64,000 bases of DNA from Sphingorhabdus lutea. GTDB lineage: Bacteria; Pseudomonadota; Alphaproteobacteria; Sphingomonadales; Sphingomonadaceae. Below, piece after piece: positions 9,404-18,506 of the stretch; the first letter of the stretch is position 1; every line of letters begins with the position of its first letter. The DNA lies in contig NZ_CP018154.1 in the NCBI RefSeq assembly GCF_001889025.1, positions 2,346,501 through 2,410,500 on the forward strand. Direction: 5' to 3'. The position numbers were made by a program, and so were the translations under genes. The notes beneath the pieces are model-generated. The model did not search any database. It was not told where the DNA came from and saw only the letters and a program-made list of their open reading frames with translations.

Positions 9404-10669
9404 ATGCAACATGCAGATTCAAGCCAAAACAAATCCAAAATTAAAAAACGCCCCACGCCGGTAAATATCAACCCGCGCGAATTGGTGGTGATGATGTCAT
9501 CGTTGATGGCATTAAACGCGCTTGCCATTGATGCCATGCTGCCCGCATTTCCGCAAATTTCCCATGCTTTTGGATTGGTGGATAAAAATAGGGTGCAATT
9601 GTTAATCGGCGCTTATTTAATCGGTCTTGGCATTGGGTCGATATTTTATGGCCCATTGTCCGATCGATATGGGCGCAGGCCCGTTATTTTATCCACTGTG
9701 GCGGGATATAGTGTTTTTGGCGCTTTATGCAGCCTATCGTCCAGTTTCGACATGTTGCTTATTTTTCGGGTGATACAGGGCAGCTTTGGCGCGGCCATGG
9801 GCGTGTTGGTGGCCGCCGTTATCCGCGACCAATTTGAAGGGGACGCGATGGCCAAACGCATGTCGCTTATTTTCTTAATCTTTATGGTTGTGCCGGTTAT
9901 TGCGCCAACATTGGGTCAGTTAATCCTGTATATTTCCGGATGGCGTTTAATATTTGACCTATTGGCTATCATGGGCGTGGGCGCGATTTTTTGGGTCTAT
10001 TTTCGTCTGCCCGAAACCCTGCATCGCGAATATGCTGTGCCGATTAACCTGCCCAATATTGCCAAATCATGGGGCGAGGTTTCAATGCATCGCGGCGCTA
10101 TGGGCTATATTTTGGGCAGCGGATTGGTGCAGGGCGCGTTATTTGGATATTTAAACAGCTCCCAACAAATATTTGATAAAATTTTCAACGCGGCAGATTT
10201 TTTCGCCATTGGTTTTGCCATTGTCGCCATTGGCATTGCGGCGGCCAATTTCACCAACAGCCGAATTGTGGAACGTTTTGGCGCGCGCCGCGTATCGCAA
10301 AGCGCCCTTTTCTGTTTCATTATTTTGGGATTATTACAATTATTGGCGGCATTATTGATCCCCACTTCCATGCCGATTTTCCTATTCCTGCTGACCTGTA
10401 ACATGGCAATGATTGGTTTTACTGGATCAAATTTCGGGTCAATTGCAATGCAGCCATTTGCCAAAATTGCAGGCACAGCATCCTCCTATCAAAATTTTGT
10501 CAAAACCTTAATCGCCGCGATTTTGGGCGGGTTTATTGGCCAGCAATTTAACAATAGCTTAATTCCCATGTCGCTGGGATTTTTAATCACGGGATTATTG
10601 GCGCTGGCATTTATTTTATGGTCGGAAAAGGGCAAATTATTCACCCGCCCCAATGCCCCCAAAAAATAA
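9404..10669 (+). CDS. Bcr/CflA-type multidrug efflux MFS transporter
   Basis: Inner-membrane proton-coupled drug exporter of the major facilitator superfamily, 421 residues with about 12 hydrophobic segments. Family signs: first helix with AIDAMLPAFP, the loop 2-3 motif GPLSDRYGRRPVI and motif C-like MVVPVIAPTLGQ. It is divergent from dinB and converges on the nucleotidyltransferase gene with 20 bp between ends. A polar 25-residue N-terminal tail precedes the first helix; starts at the internal methionines near residues 30-31 are possible since no clear Shine-Dalgarno precedes 9404. Substrate cannot be told from sequence. Confidence 0.88.
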   Translation: MQHADSSQNKSKIKKRPTPVNINPRELVVMMSSLMALNALAIDAMLPAFPQISHAFGLVDKNRVQLLIGAYLIGLGIGSIFYGPLSDRYGRRPVILSTVAGYSVFGALCSLSSSFDMLLIFRVIQGSFGAAMGVLVAAVIRDQFEGDAMAKRMSLIFLIFMVVPVIAPTLGQLILYISGWRLIFDLLAIMGVGAIFWVYFRLPETLHREYAVPINLPNIAKSWGEVSMHRGAMGYILGSGLVQGALFGYLNSSQQIFDKIFNAADFFAIGFAIVAIGIAAANFTNSRIVERFGARRVSQSALFCFIILGLLQLLAALLIPTSMPIFLFLLTCNMAMIGFTGSNFGSIAMQPFAKIAGTASSYQNFVKTLIAAILGGFIGQQFNNSLIPMSLGFLITGLLALAFILWSEKGKLFTRPNAPKK

Positions 10670-10689
10670 ACGTTCAAAACTATCCGCCC

Positions 10690-11730
10690 TTATTTCCTGC
10701 TCTTATGGCCAGAGCGCCATTTGGTCCATAAATGTTTACTCAGCATGATGGGCGGCATTCGCAGCCAATGCGAACGGATATAAAATGCAAGGCGCAGCCA
10801 TTTTCGCGTCATTTGCCCATATCCATTTCGCGCCAATATTCGCCGAACCGCCATTTTATCAAAAAAGCGCATTTTGCCAAATTGACCGCCAATACCCGTC
10901 CCATATAAATGCGCCGATATCCGCGCGCACCGCGCCACCACAGCGCCCAATTGATGATGGTCCGCGCGGCTTTTTAACTGGTCAATAAATCCCGCATCTT
11001 GTTCGCAGAAGTGCTGTATCAACAAATGAAAATCCCATAAATTACGCATTCCCCCTGACAAATCACCATCCGCCATTAAATGCGCGGCGCAATGCACCAC
11101 CATGTCCGTGGGGCAAAGCGCATATAAATTGCCATCATATTGCACGGCATTTTCCCAAAGGGCCGCCGCATCGGGGCGCGGCTTTGCGGTAAGGGGCAAA
11201 ATAGTGTGATGCACATCAATCATCCTATCGCGGTCTGCATGGATTAAAGGGGGCAGTTCATGCATATGATTGCGATAATATGCATCATCATATTCGCTTT
11301 CCTTTACCCAATGCCACCCCGCCTTAATCAGATAAGGTTCAGCAGGACGCAGCATCTCGCGCGGCAATAAAATATCCAAATCACCAATATATCGGCCGGA
11401 AACGGGCGGCAAATCGCCAATGGCATAGGCCGCGCCCTTTAACAAAACCATCTTTTTCGTTAAGGGTGCAAGCGCCAATGCAGCGCATCGCGCCTCCCAT
11501 TTTGAAATGCGCTTTTCCTGTGTGGTGGTGATAATGGCATCATCCAAAATTGCGCGGACGGACGGCGGCACGTCAATTTTTTGCAATTGGTGCGCCAATG
11601 ATCCGATTAACAATTCGGCCCGTGCTATGGTCAATAAATTGGTCCATTTTTCATGGTCAAATGTAGCAGCCATGCCCGGATTACGCAGACTATCGGCAAG
11701 GATTTGGGCGTTATTTATAGGTTTAACCAT
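10690..11730 (-). CDS. Uncharacterised nucleotidyltransferase (NTP_transf_5 family) of the HPr-rel-A cassette
   Basis: 346 residues with a MNT/pol-beta-like core: LLKGAAYAIGDLPP, then GDLDILLP, where the DLD acidic pair would bind metal. The rest is helical with many His and Arg residues. This family recurs beside HprK-related kinase A and PqqD-like proteins; its substrate is unknown. It is the last gene of the operon and overlaps the kinase stop by 8 bp. I chose ATG 11730 because AGGATG lies about 7-9 nt upstream; an ATG at 11739 is too close to that element. Confidence 0.8.
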   Translation of the reverse strand: MVKPINNAQILADSLRNPGMAATFDHEKWTNLLTIARAELLIGSLAHQLQKIDVPPSVRAILDDAIITTTQEKRISKWEARCAALALAPLTKKMVLLKGAAYAIGDLPPVSGRYIGDLDILLPREMLRPAEPYLIKAGWHWVKESEYDDAYYRNHMHELPPLIHADRDRMIDVHHTILPLTAKPRPDAAALWENAVQYDGNLYALCPTDMVVHCAAHLMADGDLSGGMRNLWDFHLLIQHFCEQDAGFIDQLKSRADHHQLGAVVARCARISAHLYGTGIGGQFGKMRFFDKMAVRRILARNGYGQMTRKWLRLAFYIRSHWLRMPPIMLSKHLWTKWRSGHKSRK

Positions 11731-12601
11731 CAGCCACATCCTGCCATAATTGCTCCACCATTTTCATGCCCGTTTCGCCATCGGGATAATCAATGGCAAA
11801 GGCGGGAACATCATTGACCAACATGCTTAACCTATCAAATCCCGCCTCCCCCAATGTGACAAAATTGGTTGAAGCCTGCGTCAATCGCATAAATGTTTCT
11901 GCGCGTTCCATGGGGCGAATTTCCGGCGCATTGCCGAAACTGGGAAATAAAATTAAGGCGGGAATGGCAGGCTCATCCATTCGGGAAATCGCATCAATGG
12001 GCGGCATTAAATGGCAAATATCCCCCTTTGGCGTATCCTTCATTAACGGGCCAAATTTGCCGTTAGGGGCGGCCATTTGTAATTGTGCAATCGCCTGATT
12101 TTTTAAGCTGATAAGACGCGGAAAGGCGACATTTTCATGGCTATCCAATGACATTAGGGTGAATTCATCACCCATAAATCGCCATTTTGCCCCATGTCCC
12201 AATAAAGCCGCCATGGTCGATTTTCCCGAACCAGACTCCCCCGTCATGATGATGGAACGCCCGCCCATTTCCACCGCGCTTGCATGTAAAATAAGCTGCC
12301 GCCGCCAACCAAGCGCCATTTGCAAATTCATGCCCATTTCGGCGGCCAATAAAGCCTGATTTATCGGCAATGGCGCAGCATCGGGCAGCATGAAATCCGC
12401 CTCTATCCTAACCGAAGGGCGGATATATTTACGCATCCATGAAACAGGCTCTAACCGCACAGTAAAGTCAGGAAAAGCAAAATCGGGCAATTGTGCCATT
12501 GGATAGGGTGAATATAGCACCCTTAATTCATCAATAGGGGCTTTCCATGCGGATAATAAACGAAAGGATGCCGGCCCAATGCGCAGGCGAAGTTCAAACA
12601 T
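11723..12601 (-). CDS. HprK-related kinase A
   Basis: 292-residue relative of HPr kinase/phosphorylase. The C-terminal half has the HprK core: H106 in LILHASAV, P-loop TGESGSGKST at about 120-129, and an acidic MGDEF segment after it. The N-terminal half (FELRLRIGPASFRLL) is the variable domain typical of this subfamily. HprK phosphorylates a serine of HPr; whether this relative does is unknown, and no HPr or PTS gene is in the window. ATG 12601 follows AAAGGG and overlaps the PqqD-like stop by 8 bp, so the genes are probably coupled. A TTG at 12616 is less likely. Confidence 0.85.
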   Translation of the reverse strand: MFELRLRIGPASFRLLSAWKAPIDELRVLYSPYPMAQLPDFAFPDFTVRLEPVSWMRKYIRPSVRIEADFMLPDAAPLPINQALLAAEMGMNLQMALGWRRQLILHASAVEMGGRSIIMTGESGSGKSTMAALLGHGAKWRFMGDEFTLMSLDSHENVAFPRLISLKNQAIAQLQMAAPNGKFGPLMKDTPKGDICHLMPPIDAISRMDEPAIPALILFPSFGNAPEIRPMERAETFMRLTQASTNFVTLGEAGFDRLSMLVNDVPAFAIDYPDGETGMKMVEQLWQDVADG

Positions 12602-12962
12602 TATCCGCCCTTTCAATTAAACCAAGCGCGTATAATTCGTCCATTTGCTGTGTGATTAAAATGCGTAAATCATCATCATTATCCACATCAAATATCGCGC
12701 TTAATTGGTCAAAAATCGCCTTTTCATCGCATGGCGAACCATCCAAAATATCCAATATTTCCGGCACGGGCGATGCCACTAAATGGCTTTGCCCAGATGC
12801 AAAATGGTAAATTGCACTCATTTCCCCCATGGGCGCAATTTTATATCCCTTGGCATAGGGGACGTTCATTTTTCCTGATAATTGGCAAATTTGCCAGCAT
12901 CTTGTTTGCTGTGCCAGCGTCGGTGCAGGTGTCGGCGGATGTATGTCATCCTCGCCCGCCAT
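12594..12962 (-). CDS. PqqD-like peptide chaperone of the HPr-rel-A system
   Basis: 122 residues; the C-terminal 90 have the PqqD/RiPP-recognition pattern: a short beta segment, HFASGQSHLV, then a helical ILDILDGSP and a winged-helix-like end DELYALGLIER. PqqD proteins hold a precursor peptide for a modifying enzyme. The start at 12962 overlaps the ribA stop as TAATG, good evidence for coupling. It adds a 31-residue Pro-rich N-terminal extension with two cysteines. A second in-frame ATG at 12869, with AGGA close before it, would give a 91-residue form closer to the usual family length. No candidate precursor peptide is visible next to it. Confidence 0.78.
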   Translation of the reverse strand: MAGEDDIHPPTPAPTLAQQTRCWQICQLSGKMNVPYAKGYKIAPMGEMSAIYHFASGQSHLVASPVPEILDILDGSPCDEKAIFDQLSAIFDVDNDDDLRILITQQMDELYALGLIERADNV

Positions 12963-14053
12963 TATAAAATATGTTCCGTGCGGTCGCGTTTGGTATTTAA
13001 ATAATCAATATTAAACGGGTTCTCGCCCACTTTTATCGCCAAACGTTCCACCACTTTTATCCCCTCAGCCTGTAATCCAGCGACCTTTTTGGGATTATTG
13101 GTCAACAACCTTATCTCCTGCGCCCCCAATAATTTTAACATCCGCGCCGCGACCGAAAAATCGCGCGCATCCACGGCAAATCCAAGGCGCAAATTGGCGT
13201 CCACCGTGTCGAATCCCTGATCCTGGAGAGCATAAGCGCGCAATTTATTGACCAGCCCAATGCCGCGCCCTTCCTGCCTTAAATATAGCAAAATGCCCCA
13301 ATCGCCATGCGCCATTTGATGCATGGCATTGTGCAATTGCGGGCCGCAATCACATTTCAAACTGCCCAAAACATCGCCTGTTAAACATTCGCTATGCAAT
13401 CTAACAATCGGCGCTTTGCCATTGGGTTTGCCGATTAACAAGGCAATATGCTCTGCGCCGTTGCTTTGTGCGCGAAAGGCGACAATTTGCGCATCCTCAC
13501 TGGCCGAAACGGGCAATTTGGCCCGCACCGCAATGTTCAAATGTTCCGATTGACTATAATCGGCAAAATCATCTGCCATCATTTGTGCCAATGGTGTGAC
13601 ATCATCATTTAATTGCAGAAATGCGGGCAGCAATCCCGCCTCCCGCGCAAGGTTAAGGGCAATATGCGCCAATATGGGATGCGCGCCCTCCACCACCTTA
13701 AACGGGCCTTTCATCGGGTGGCGCAAATCCAATGTCGGATCGGCAATCGCCATCGCCAATGATGCGTTAAAATCAGCGGGCCGTTTAATATGCACCGCTG
13801 CGCCAATTTTATCCGATGCGTGAACCGCCGCCTGATTGCCCAATTTTAACGTTGCGGCACGTTGGTCAGAAATCATAATCGACAAAATGCTATCATCGGC
13901 CACCGTGCCATCTGCAAATCGTTCCACCGCAATCAGGCAAATCTGTCCTTCTTTTTCACCAATAGAGATAGGCCACCCACGGCGCAGCGCGTCAATACAG
14001 CGCGCGACATTCACCGCCCCTGTTTGCCCATTACCGCTTTGCCCTTGGTTCAT
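12962..14053 (-). CDS. ribA: GTP cyclohydrolase II with degenerate N-terminal RibB-like domain
   Basis: First step of riboflavin synthesis: GTP to the diaminopyrimidine, formate and pyrophosphate. Residues about 165-363 are a complete GTP cyclohydrolase II: zinc cysteines C223, C234 and C236 (spacing 10 then 1), and the LRQEGRGIGLVNKLRAYALQ active-site block. Residues 15-150 look like DHBP synthase (VARCIDALRRGWPI), but the metal-binding DDEDREN motif is replaced (GEKEGQI), so this half is probably inactive. ATG 14053 lies after the xthA stop and has AGGG 8 nt upstream; the frame to 14119 would run into xthA. The stop is fused to the next start as TAATG. Confidence 0.92.
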   Translation of the reverse strand: MNQGQSGNGQTGAVNVARCIDALRRGWPISIGEKEGQICLIAVERFADGTVADDSILSIMISDQRAATLKLGNQAAVHASDKIGAAVHIKRPADFNASLAMAIADPTLDLRHPMKGPFKVVEGAHPILAHIALNLAREAGLLPAFLQLNDDVTPLAQMMADDFADYSQSEHLNIAVRAKLPVSASEDAQIVAFRAQSNGAEHIALLIGKPNGKAPIVRLHSECLTGDVLGSLKCDCGPQLHNAMHQMAHGDWGILLYLRQEGRGIGLVNKLRAYALQDQGFDTVDANLRLGFAVDARDFSVAARMLKLLGAQEIRLLTNNPKKVAGLQAEGIKVVERLAIKVGENPFNIDYLNTKRDRTEHIL

Positions 14054-14063
14054 TTGAACAACC

Positions 14064-14858
14064 CTATAGCGAAAATGTGGTGACAATGGGCACATGGTCA
14101 GACGGTTTGGCCCATCCACGGCATGTTACATGCACCTGATGACTAGCCGCTTTTTCTAATAAATTGGGCGTTACCCACATATGATCCAATCGGCGGCCAC
14201 GGTTGGATGCGGCATAATCACGCGCACGGTAACTCCACCATGTGTATAATTTTTCCTCCGCCGGGGTAAAATGCCGCGCCAAATCCACCCAATTTCCTGT
14301 GCCTTGTAATTTATTTAATAAATCAATTTCAATTTGTGTATGACTGACCACATTGGCAAGTTGTTTGTGGCTCCACACATCATGCTCCAATGGGGCGATG
14401 TTGAAATCCCCAGTCAAAATAGTGGGGGTTTCCACATCCTGTGACCATGCAATCATTTGATTGATGAAATTTAATTTTTGCCCAAATTTTGGATTTTCCT
14501 CCGCATCGGGAATATCACCGCCCGCCGGAACATATACATTTTCAACGCGCATTCCATTGGCCAAGGATGCGCCAACATGCCGCGCCTCCCCATTTTGTTG
14601 CCAATCATGGCGCCGTATATCGCGCAGCGGCAGCTTGCTTAAAATGGCAACGCCATGGTGCATAGGTTGGCCGTGCAATGCCTGATGATTATATCCCAAC
14701 ATGCGAAATGGCGCAGATGGGAAAAGATCGTCCACCACCTTGGTTTCTTGAAGGCATAAAATATCGGGTTGATATTCGATAAGGAATTTTTCAACCAATT
14801 CAATTCGGGCGCGAATTGAGTTAATATTCCAAGATGCGATTTGTATTTTTTGTGTCAT
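14064..14858 (-). CDS. xthA: Exodeoxyribonuclease III (AP endonuclease)
   Basis: Base-excision repair enzyme that nicks at abasic sites and trims 3' ends. 264 residues of the EEP fold: ASWNINSIRAR near 8-18, metal-binding E38 in LQETK, the GDFNIAP catalytic loop in mid-sequence, RRLDHMW, and a C-terminal SDHVPI with the catalytic histidine. All hallmark motifs are present. It heads the minus-strand set xthA, ribA, PqqD-like, HprK-like, nucleotidyltransferase; ribA begins 10 bp after its stop. Confidence 0.94.
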   Translation of the reverse strand: MTQKIQIASWNINSIRARIELVEKFLIEYQPDILCLQETKVVDDLFPSAPFRMLGYNHQALHGQPMHHGVAILSKLPLRDIRRHDWQQNGEARHVGASLANGMRVENVYVPAGGDIPDAEENPKFGQKLNFINQMIAWSQDVETPTILTGDFNIAPLEHDVWSHKQLANVVSHTQIEIDLLNKLQGTGNWVDLARHFTPAEEKLYTWWSYRARDYAASNRGRRLDHMWVTPNLLEKAASHQVHVTCRGWAKPSDHVPIVTTFSL

Positions 14859-14909
14859 AAAAACTGCTTAGGGACATGGCAGCATTTCGGCAATATGCAA
14901 AAAATTAAA

Positions 14910-15025
14910 CCCTCATCCCGGGGGCATTTGGGATGAGGGTCAATTTTCGCGTTCGTCACGCTATTATCCGGTCCTTTGGGAGATGGGTAACAGGGGGAAA
15001 CCCATATGAAATCAAACCGGATAAT
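14910..15025. repeat. Compound palindromic element between lolA and xthA
   Basis: Two perfect 10 bp inverted repeats in a 265 bp spacer: CCCTCATCCC/GGGATGAGGG at 14910-14939 and ATTATCCGGT/ACCGGATAAT at 14963-15025, the second enclosing a G-rich arm (AGATGGG and AACCCAT). The composition is richer in GC than other spacers here. It has no transposase and no T-tract, so it resembles a dispersed palindromic (REP- or MITE-like) unit more than a terminator. Only one copy is in the window. Confidence 0.5.
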
Positions 15026-15124
15026 GTTTACATTTATACTCTTTCTTCCTGACGCTAGGATGAACAATAAATTTTCTTCACTCATTTCATCTATGTCAGA
15101 ACTCGCCTAATCGCTTGGTTTATA

Positions 15125-15766
15125 TTATCTGCGTTTTTTCGGGCGAGGGTCGGTCCAGCGAAATGACGAATCAGAAATTGCCGTGTTAAATTTTACATTC
15201 TTCAACCGAATCGTGGTGCGGTTATTTTGCGAATCAAGCGCGACCCAGCTATCCAAAGTCAAACCACCCGGTGCGCCCGCCTTGCGCAGGAATATCATGG
15301 TAATCATGCCAAATTCAGGGCGTTTGGGGTCTTTCACCTGCACGCTCACCACATTGGGGTTGCTGGTCGGTTGTAATTTGCCATATTTGGACAAATCTTG
15401 ATTAGGGTCTAAAAGCGCGGAAAGCGGGCTGTTTTTAATCGGCCAGCGCTGCACCTGATTCACCTCATAATCAATCATGTTAAGCGATGAACCATCGGCA
15501 ACAATCAATAATGGCACGCCCTTTTGATATTCAAATCGAATTTTACCGGGGCGTTTTAACAATAATGTGCCCGATAATGACTGTCCGCGACGATCGGTTT
15601 GGGTAAAGCTCGCGCTCATCGTGCCCACCGATTTTAAATGGGTGGAAATTTCGCCCAATGTCGCATTATTTTGCTGCGCCTCAATTGATTGCGGCGCCGT
15701 CATGGTGGCGGCAAAGCTGATCCCCAAAATGGCGATATATTTTGGCAAATTGGTCATATTCATCAT
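15125..15766 (-). CDS. lolA: Outer-membrane lipoprotein carrier protein LolA
   Basis: Periplasmic shuttle that takes lipoproteins from LolCDE to the outer membrane. 213 residues with an N-terminal signal peptide (hydrophobic to about residue 28, cleavage near SIEAQQ), then the LolA beta-barrel pattern: MSASFTQTDRRGQ, SGTLLLKRPGKIRFEYQ, DGSSLNMIDYEVNQV, PLSALLDP. ATG 15766 has GGAG 5 nt upstream; the GTG two codons earlier lies inside that element. It follows ftsK in the same direction after 126 bp. Confidence 0.9.
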   Translation of the reverse strand: MMNMTNLPKYIAILGISFAATMTAPQSIEAQQNNATLGEISTHLKSVGTMSASFTQTDRRGQSLSGTLLLKRPGKIRFEYQKGVPLLIVADGSSLNMIDYEVNQVQRWPIKNSPLSALLDPNQDLSKYGKLQPTSNPNVVSVQVKDPKRPEFGMITMIFLRKAGAPGGLTLDSWVALDSQNNRTTIRLKNVKFNTAISDSSFRWTDPRPKKRR

Positions 15767-15842
15767 TTTCACTCCATTGGGACAGGCCCAAATATCCTAA
15801 CTAATTAACTTTACAATATTTTTATATTGATGCTGGCTTTAA

Positions 15843-15859
15843 CATGGGCTGAACCCATG
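15843..15859. other. Small hairpin between ftsK and lolA
   Basis: CATGGG and CCCATG arms around a 5-base loop, 34 bp past the ftsK stop. In the ftsK direction no T-run follows, so termination is doubtful. It could stabilise the ftsK 3' end. Confidence 0.3.
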
Positions 15860-15892
15860 ATTTTTCTGGCATTCATCTATATTGCCCGTATT

Positions 15893-18235
15893 TTATAAAG
15901 CTTGGCCATTTTGATCGCGCAGCACCTCTCTACGCCCAATATGGTTGGGCGCAGAAACAATGCCGTCCTCCTCCATCCGATCGATTAACCGTGCCGCGCT
16001 ATTATATCCAATACGCATTTGGCGTTGCACCCAACTGGTCGATGCTTTTTGACTTTCCAAGACAATCTGACATGCCTGTGCATATTGTTCATCCTCTGGA
16101 TTGCTGGGCGAAATACCATCCAATGCATAACTACCCTCGGCTGGTTCTTCGGTAACGGCTTGAATATATTCCGGTTGCCCCTGTCCGCGCCAATGGTCGG
16201 CCACGGCGCGCACCTCATCATCGGAAACAAATGGGCCATGTATGCGGGTTAACCCCTTGCCGCCCGCCATATATAACATATCACCCTTGCCCAATAATTG
16301 TTCCGCGCCTTGGTCACCCAATATGGTGCGGCTGTCGATTTTGGATGTCACATGGAAACTAATCCGCGTGGGCAAATTCGCCTTAATCACACCGGTAATA
16401 ACGTCCACCGATGGCCTTTGCGTCGCCATGATAAGGTGGATACCCGCCGCCCGCGCCTTTTGCGCCAATCGTTGGATTAAAAATTCAACCTCTTTACCCG
16501 CCGTCATCATTAAATCGGCAAGTTCATCCACAATCACCACAATTTGCGGCATGACGCTATATTCCAGACTTTCTTCCTCATATTGTGGTTGGCCCGTTGC
16601 GGGGTCATATCCCACCTGAACACGGCGGCCCAGCGGGGCGCCCTTTGCCTTTGCCGCACGCACTTTTTCGTTAAAATTGGCCAAATTGCGGACCGAAAGA
16701 CCAGACATCATACGATATCTTTCCTCCATTTGCTCCACCGCCCATTTTAATGCGCGCACCGCCTTTGCCGGTTCGGTCACCACGGGGGAAAGCAAATGGG
16801 GAATATTATCATAAATGCTTAATTCCAACATTTTCGGGTCAATCATGATCATGCGGCATTCATCGGGATTTAACCGATAAAGCAGTGATAAAATCATGGT
16901 ATTTAACCCCACCGATTTACCCGAGCCTGTCGTACCGGCAATTAACAAATGCGGCATGGGGGCCAAATCGGCAATCACCGGATCACCAGAAATATTTTTA
17001 CCCAAAATAATCGGCAATTGGCCATTTTGTTGGGCAAAGGCATCTGATCCAATCATTTCATGCAGGCCAACCATCTCGCGATCTGCATTGGGCAGCTCAA
17101 TCCCCATCACCGTGCGGCCCGCAATGGTGGACACACGCGCCGACAATGCGGACATGTTCCGCGCAATATCCTCCGCCAATTGGATGACACGGCTGGCCTT
17201 TATTCCGGGTGCAGGCTCCAGCTCATACATGGTGACAACAGGGCCGGGGCGCACCGCCTTTATCTGTCCCTTGACACTAAAATCATCCAAAACGGATTCC
17301 AACAAACGCGCATTGCGTTCCAGCGCCGCCTTGTCCAATTTTTTGGTGTTGGATGGCGCAGTCGGCTCTAATAAATCAACCGAGGGCAAGGTGTAATTGC
17401 CAAAAAAATCGCCCTGCCTTGCGCCAGTGGAAAATGCCGCCTGCTGCGTTGGCAATGCACGGTCACTAATTTCCGGCGGCGGGCGATCATCCTTGACCAC
17501 CTTGGCTCGCGGGGCAGACTTTGCCGCCGCTTTACTTGGCTCTACTATATCAATTTTATCCCCATTTCCTTTTGCATCCCCATTTTTTAACGATGGCAAT
17601 TTGGGCATATTTATATTGGGCATGGTTGGAATAGACGGCATGGAAATGGATTGCCATAATGGTTTATCAAGCCGCAGCGCCCGAACGCCAAGCGTCAATC
17701 CGCCCAATAATCCTGCGGCAATGGCAATGAAACGCACAATATTTTGCGCGCCCGCACCAACATAGGTTAATAAAGCTGCCCCTGCCTTTGCGCTTAACAA
17801 TCCGGCAATGCCGCCCCATCCGGCGGGCAAGGCGACATCGCTGCCCTGTTGCCACCAACTAAGCCCAAAACCAATGAATAATAGGGCAAGGATAAGGATA
17901 AGAAGCTGCCCCTTCCATGCCTGTTGCGGGATATTGCGCCATAATCGATTGGCAAAAATCAGCAAAAGCGGAATGAATAATATGGACGGCAAACCAAAAA
18001 TAAATAAGGCCGCGTCGGATAAATATGCGCCAAATTGCCCCATCCAATTTGATGTTGCACCTGCCGCTGCGCTGTTAAATGCGCTGTCCCCGCTATCATA
18101 GCTTAAAATAGATAGCGCAAATATGATGGCAAATATGGCAAGCATGGCCGCGCCAATTAACGCGCTGCTGCGCAAAATGCTTTGGCGTAAAATTTCCTGC
18201 CAATCGTCGCTATTTGGTCTATTTGACGTTGCCAT
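15893..18235 (-). CDS. ftsK: DNA translocase FtsK
   Basis: Septal DNA pump that clears the chromosome terminus and assists dimer resolution. 780 residues: four hydrophobic segments in the first 200 residues anchor it at the division site, a Pro/Lys-rich linker runs to about 290, then the motor has its Walker A loop AGTTGSGKS near 440 and VIVDELADLM as Walker B. The C terminus (from about 700: EQYAQACQIVLESQKASTSW and YNSAARLIDRMEEDGIV) is the KOPS-reading winged-helix gamma domain. Linker is short compared with E. coli FtsK, as usual in alphaproteobacteria. Confidence 0.95.
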   Translation of the reverse strand: MATSNRPNSDDWQEILRQSILRSSALIGAAMLAIFAIIFALSILSYDSGDSAFNSAAAGATSNWMGQFGAYLSDAALFIFGLPSILFIPLLLIFANRLWRNIPQQAWKGQLLILILALLFIGFGLSWWQQGSDVALPAGWGGIAGLLSAKAGAALLTYVGAGAQNIVRFIAIAAGLLGGLTLGVRALRLDKPLWQSISMPSIPTMPNINMPKLPSLKNGDAKGNGDKIDIVEPSKAAAKSAPRAKVVKDDRPPPEISDRALPTQQAAFSTGARQGDFFGNYTLPSVDLLEPTAPSNTKKLDKAALERNARLLESVLDDFSVKGQIKAVRPGPVVTMYELEPAPGIKASRVIQLAEDIARNMSALSARVSTIAGRTVMGIELPNADREMVGLHEMIGSDAFAQQNGQLPIILGKNISGDPVIADLAPMPHLLIAGTTGSGKSVGLNTMILSLLYRLNPDECRMIMIDPKMLELSIYDNIPHLLSPVVTEPAKAVRALKWAVEQMEERYRMMSGLSVRNLANFNEKVRAAKAKGAPLGRRVQVGYDPATGQPQYEEESLEYSVMPQIVVIVDELADLMMTAGKEVEFLIQRLAQKARAAGIHLIMATQRPSVDVITGVIKANLPTRISFHVTSKIDSRTILGDQGAEQLLGKGDMLYMAGGKGLTRIHGPFVSDDEVRAVADHWRGQGQPEYIQAVTEEPAEGSYALDGISPSNPEDEQYAQACQIVLESQKASTSWVQRQMRIGYNSAARLIDRMEEDGIVSAPNHIGRREVLRDQNGQAL

Positions 18236-18506
18236 AATTGGCTGTGGTGCCCCCTATTTACAAAAATACGTCCATATATCGTGCATATATATGCGCCTAT
18301 GGCACCATAATATAACCGATAAATATCGTTAACGCACCCTCTTTGCGCGTGATGGACAAAGCGTCAAGTGGCCATATGACAGATGGTGTTTTTTGTACTG
18401 CAAAACTCTTTCTCCAAAATTGCGCCATTACCCTTGCGAAATATGCCAATAAACGCCATTTAATATATAAATTATTTTCTGTTCCTAAAAATAAGGCGCG
18501 ATTAAA

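Noticed and set aside
14855..15085. 76-codon ORF across the lolA-xthA spacer
   Set aside because: Lies on the palindromic element and reads through both inverted repeats; no start signal or homology.
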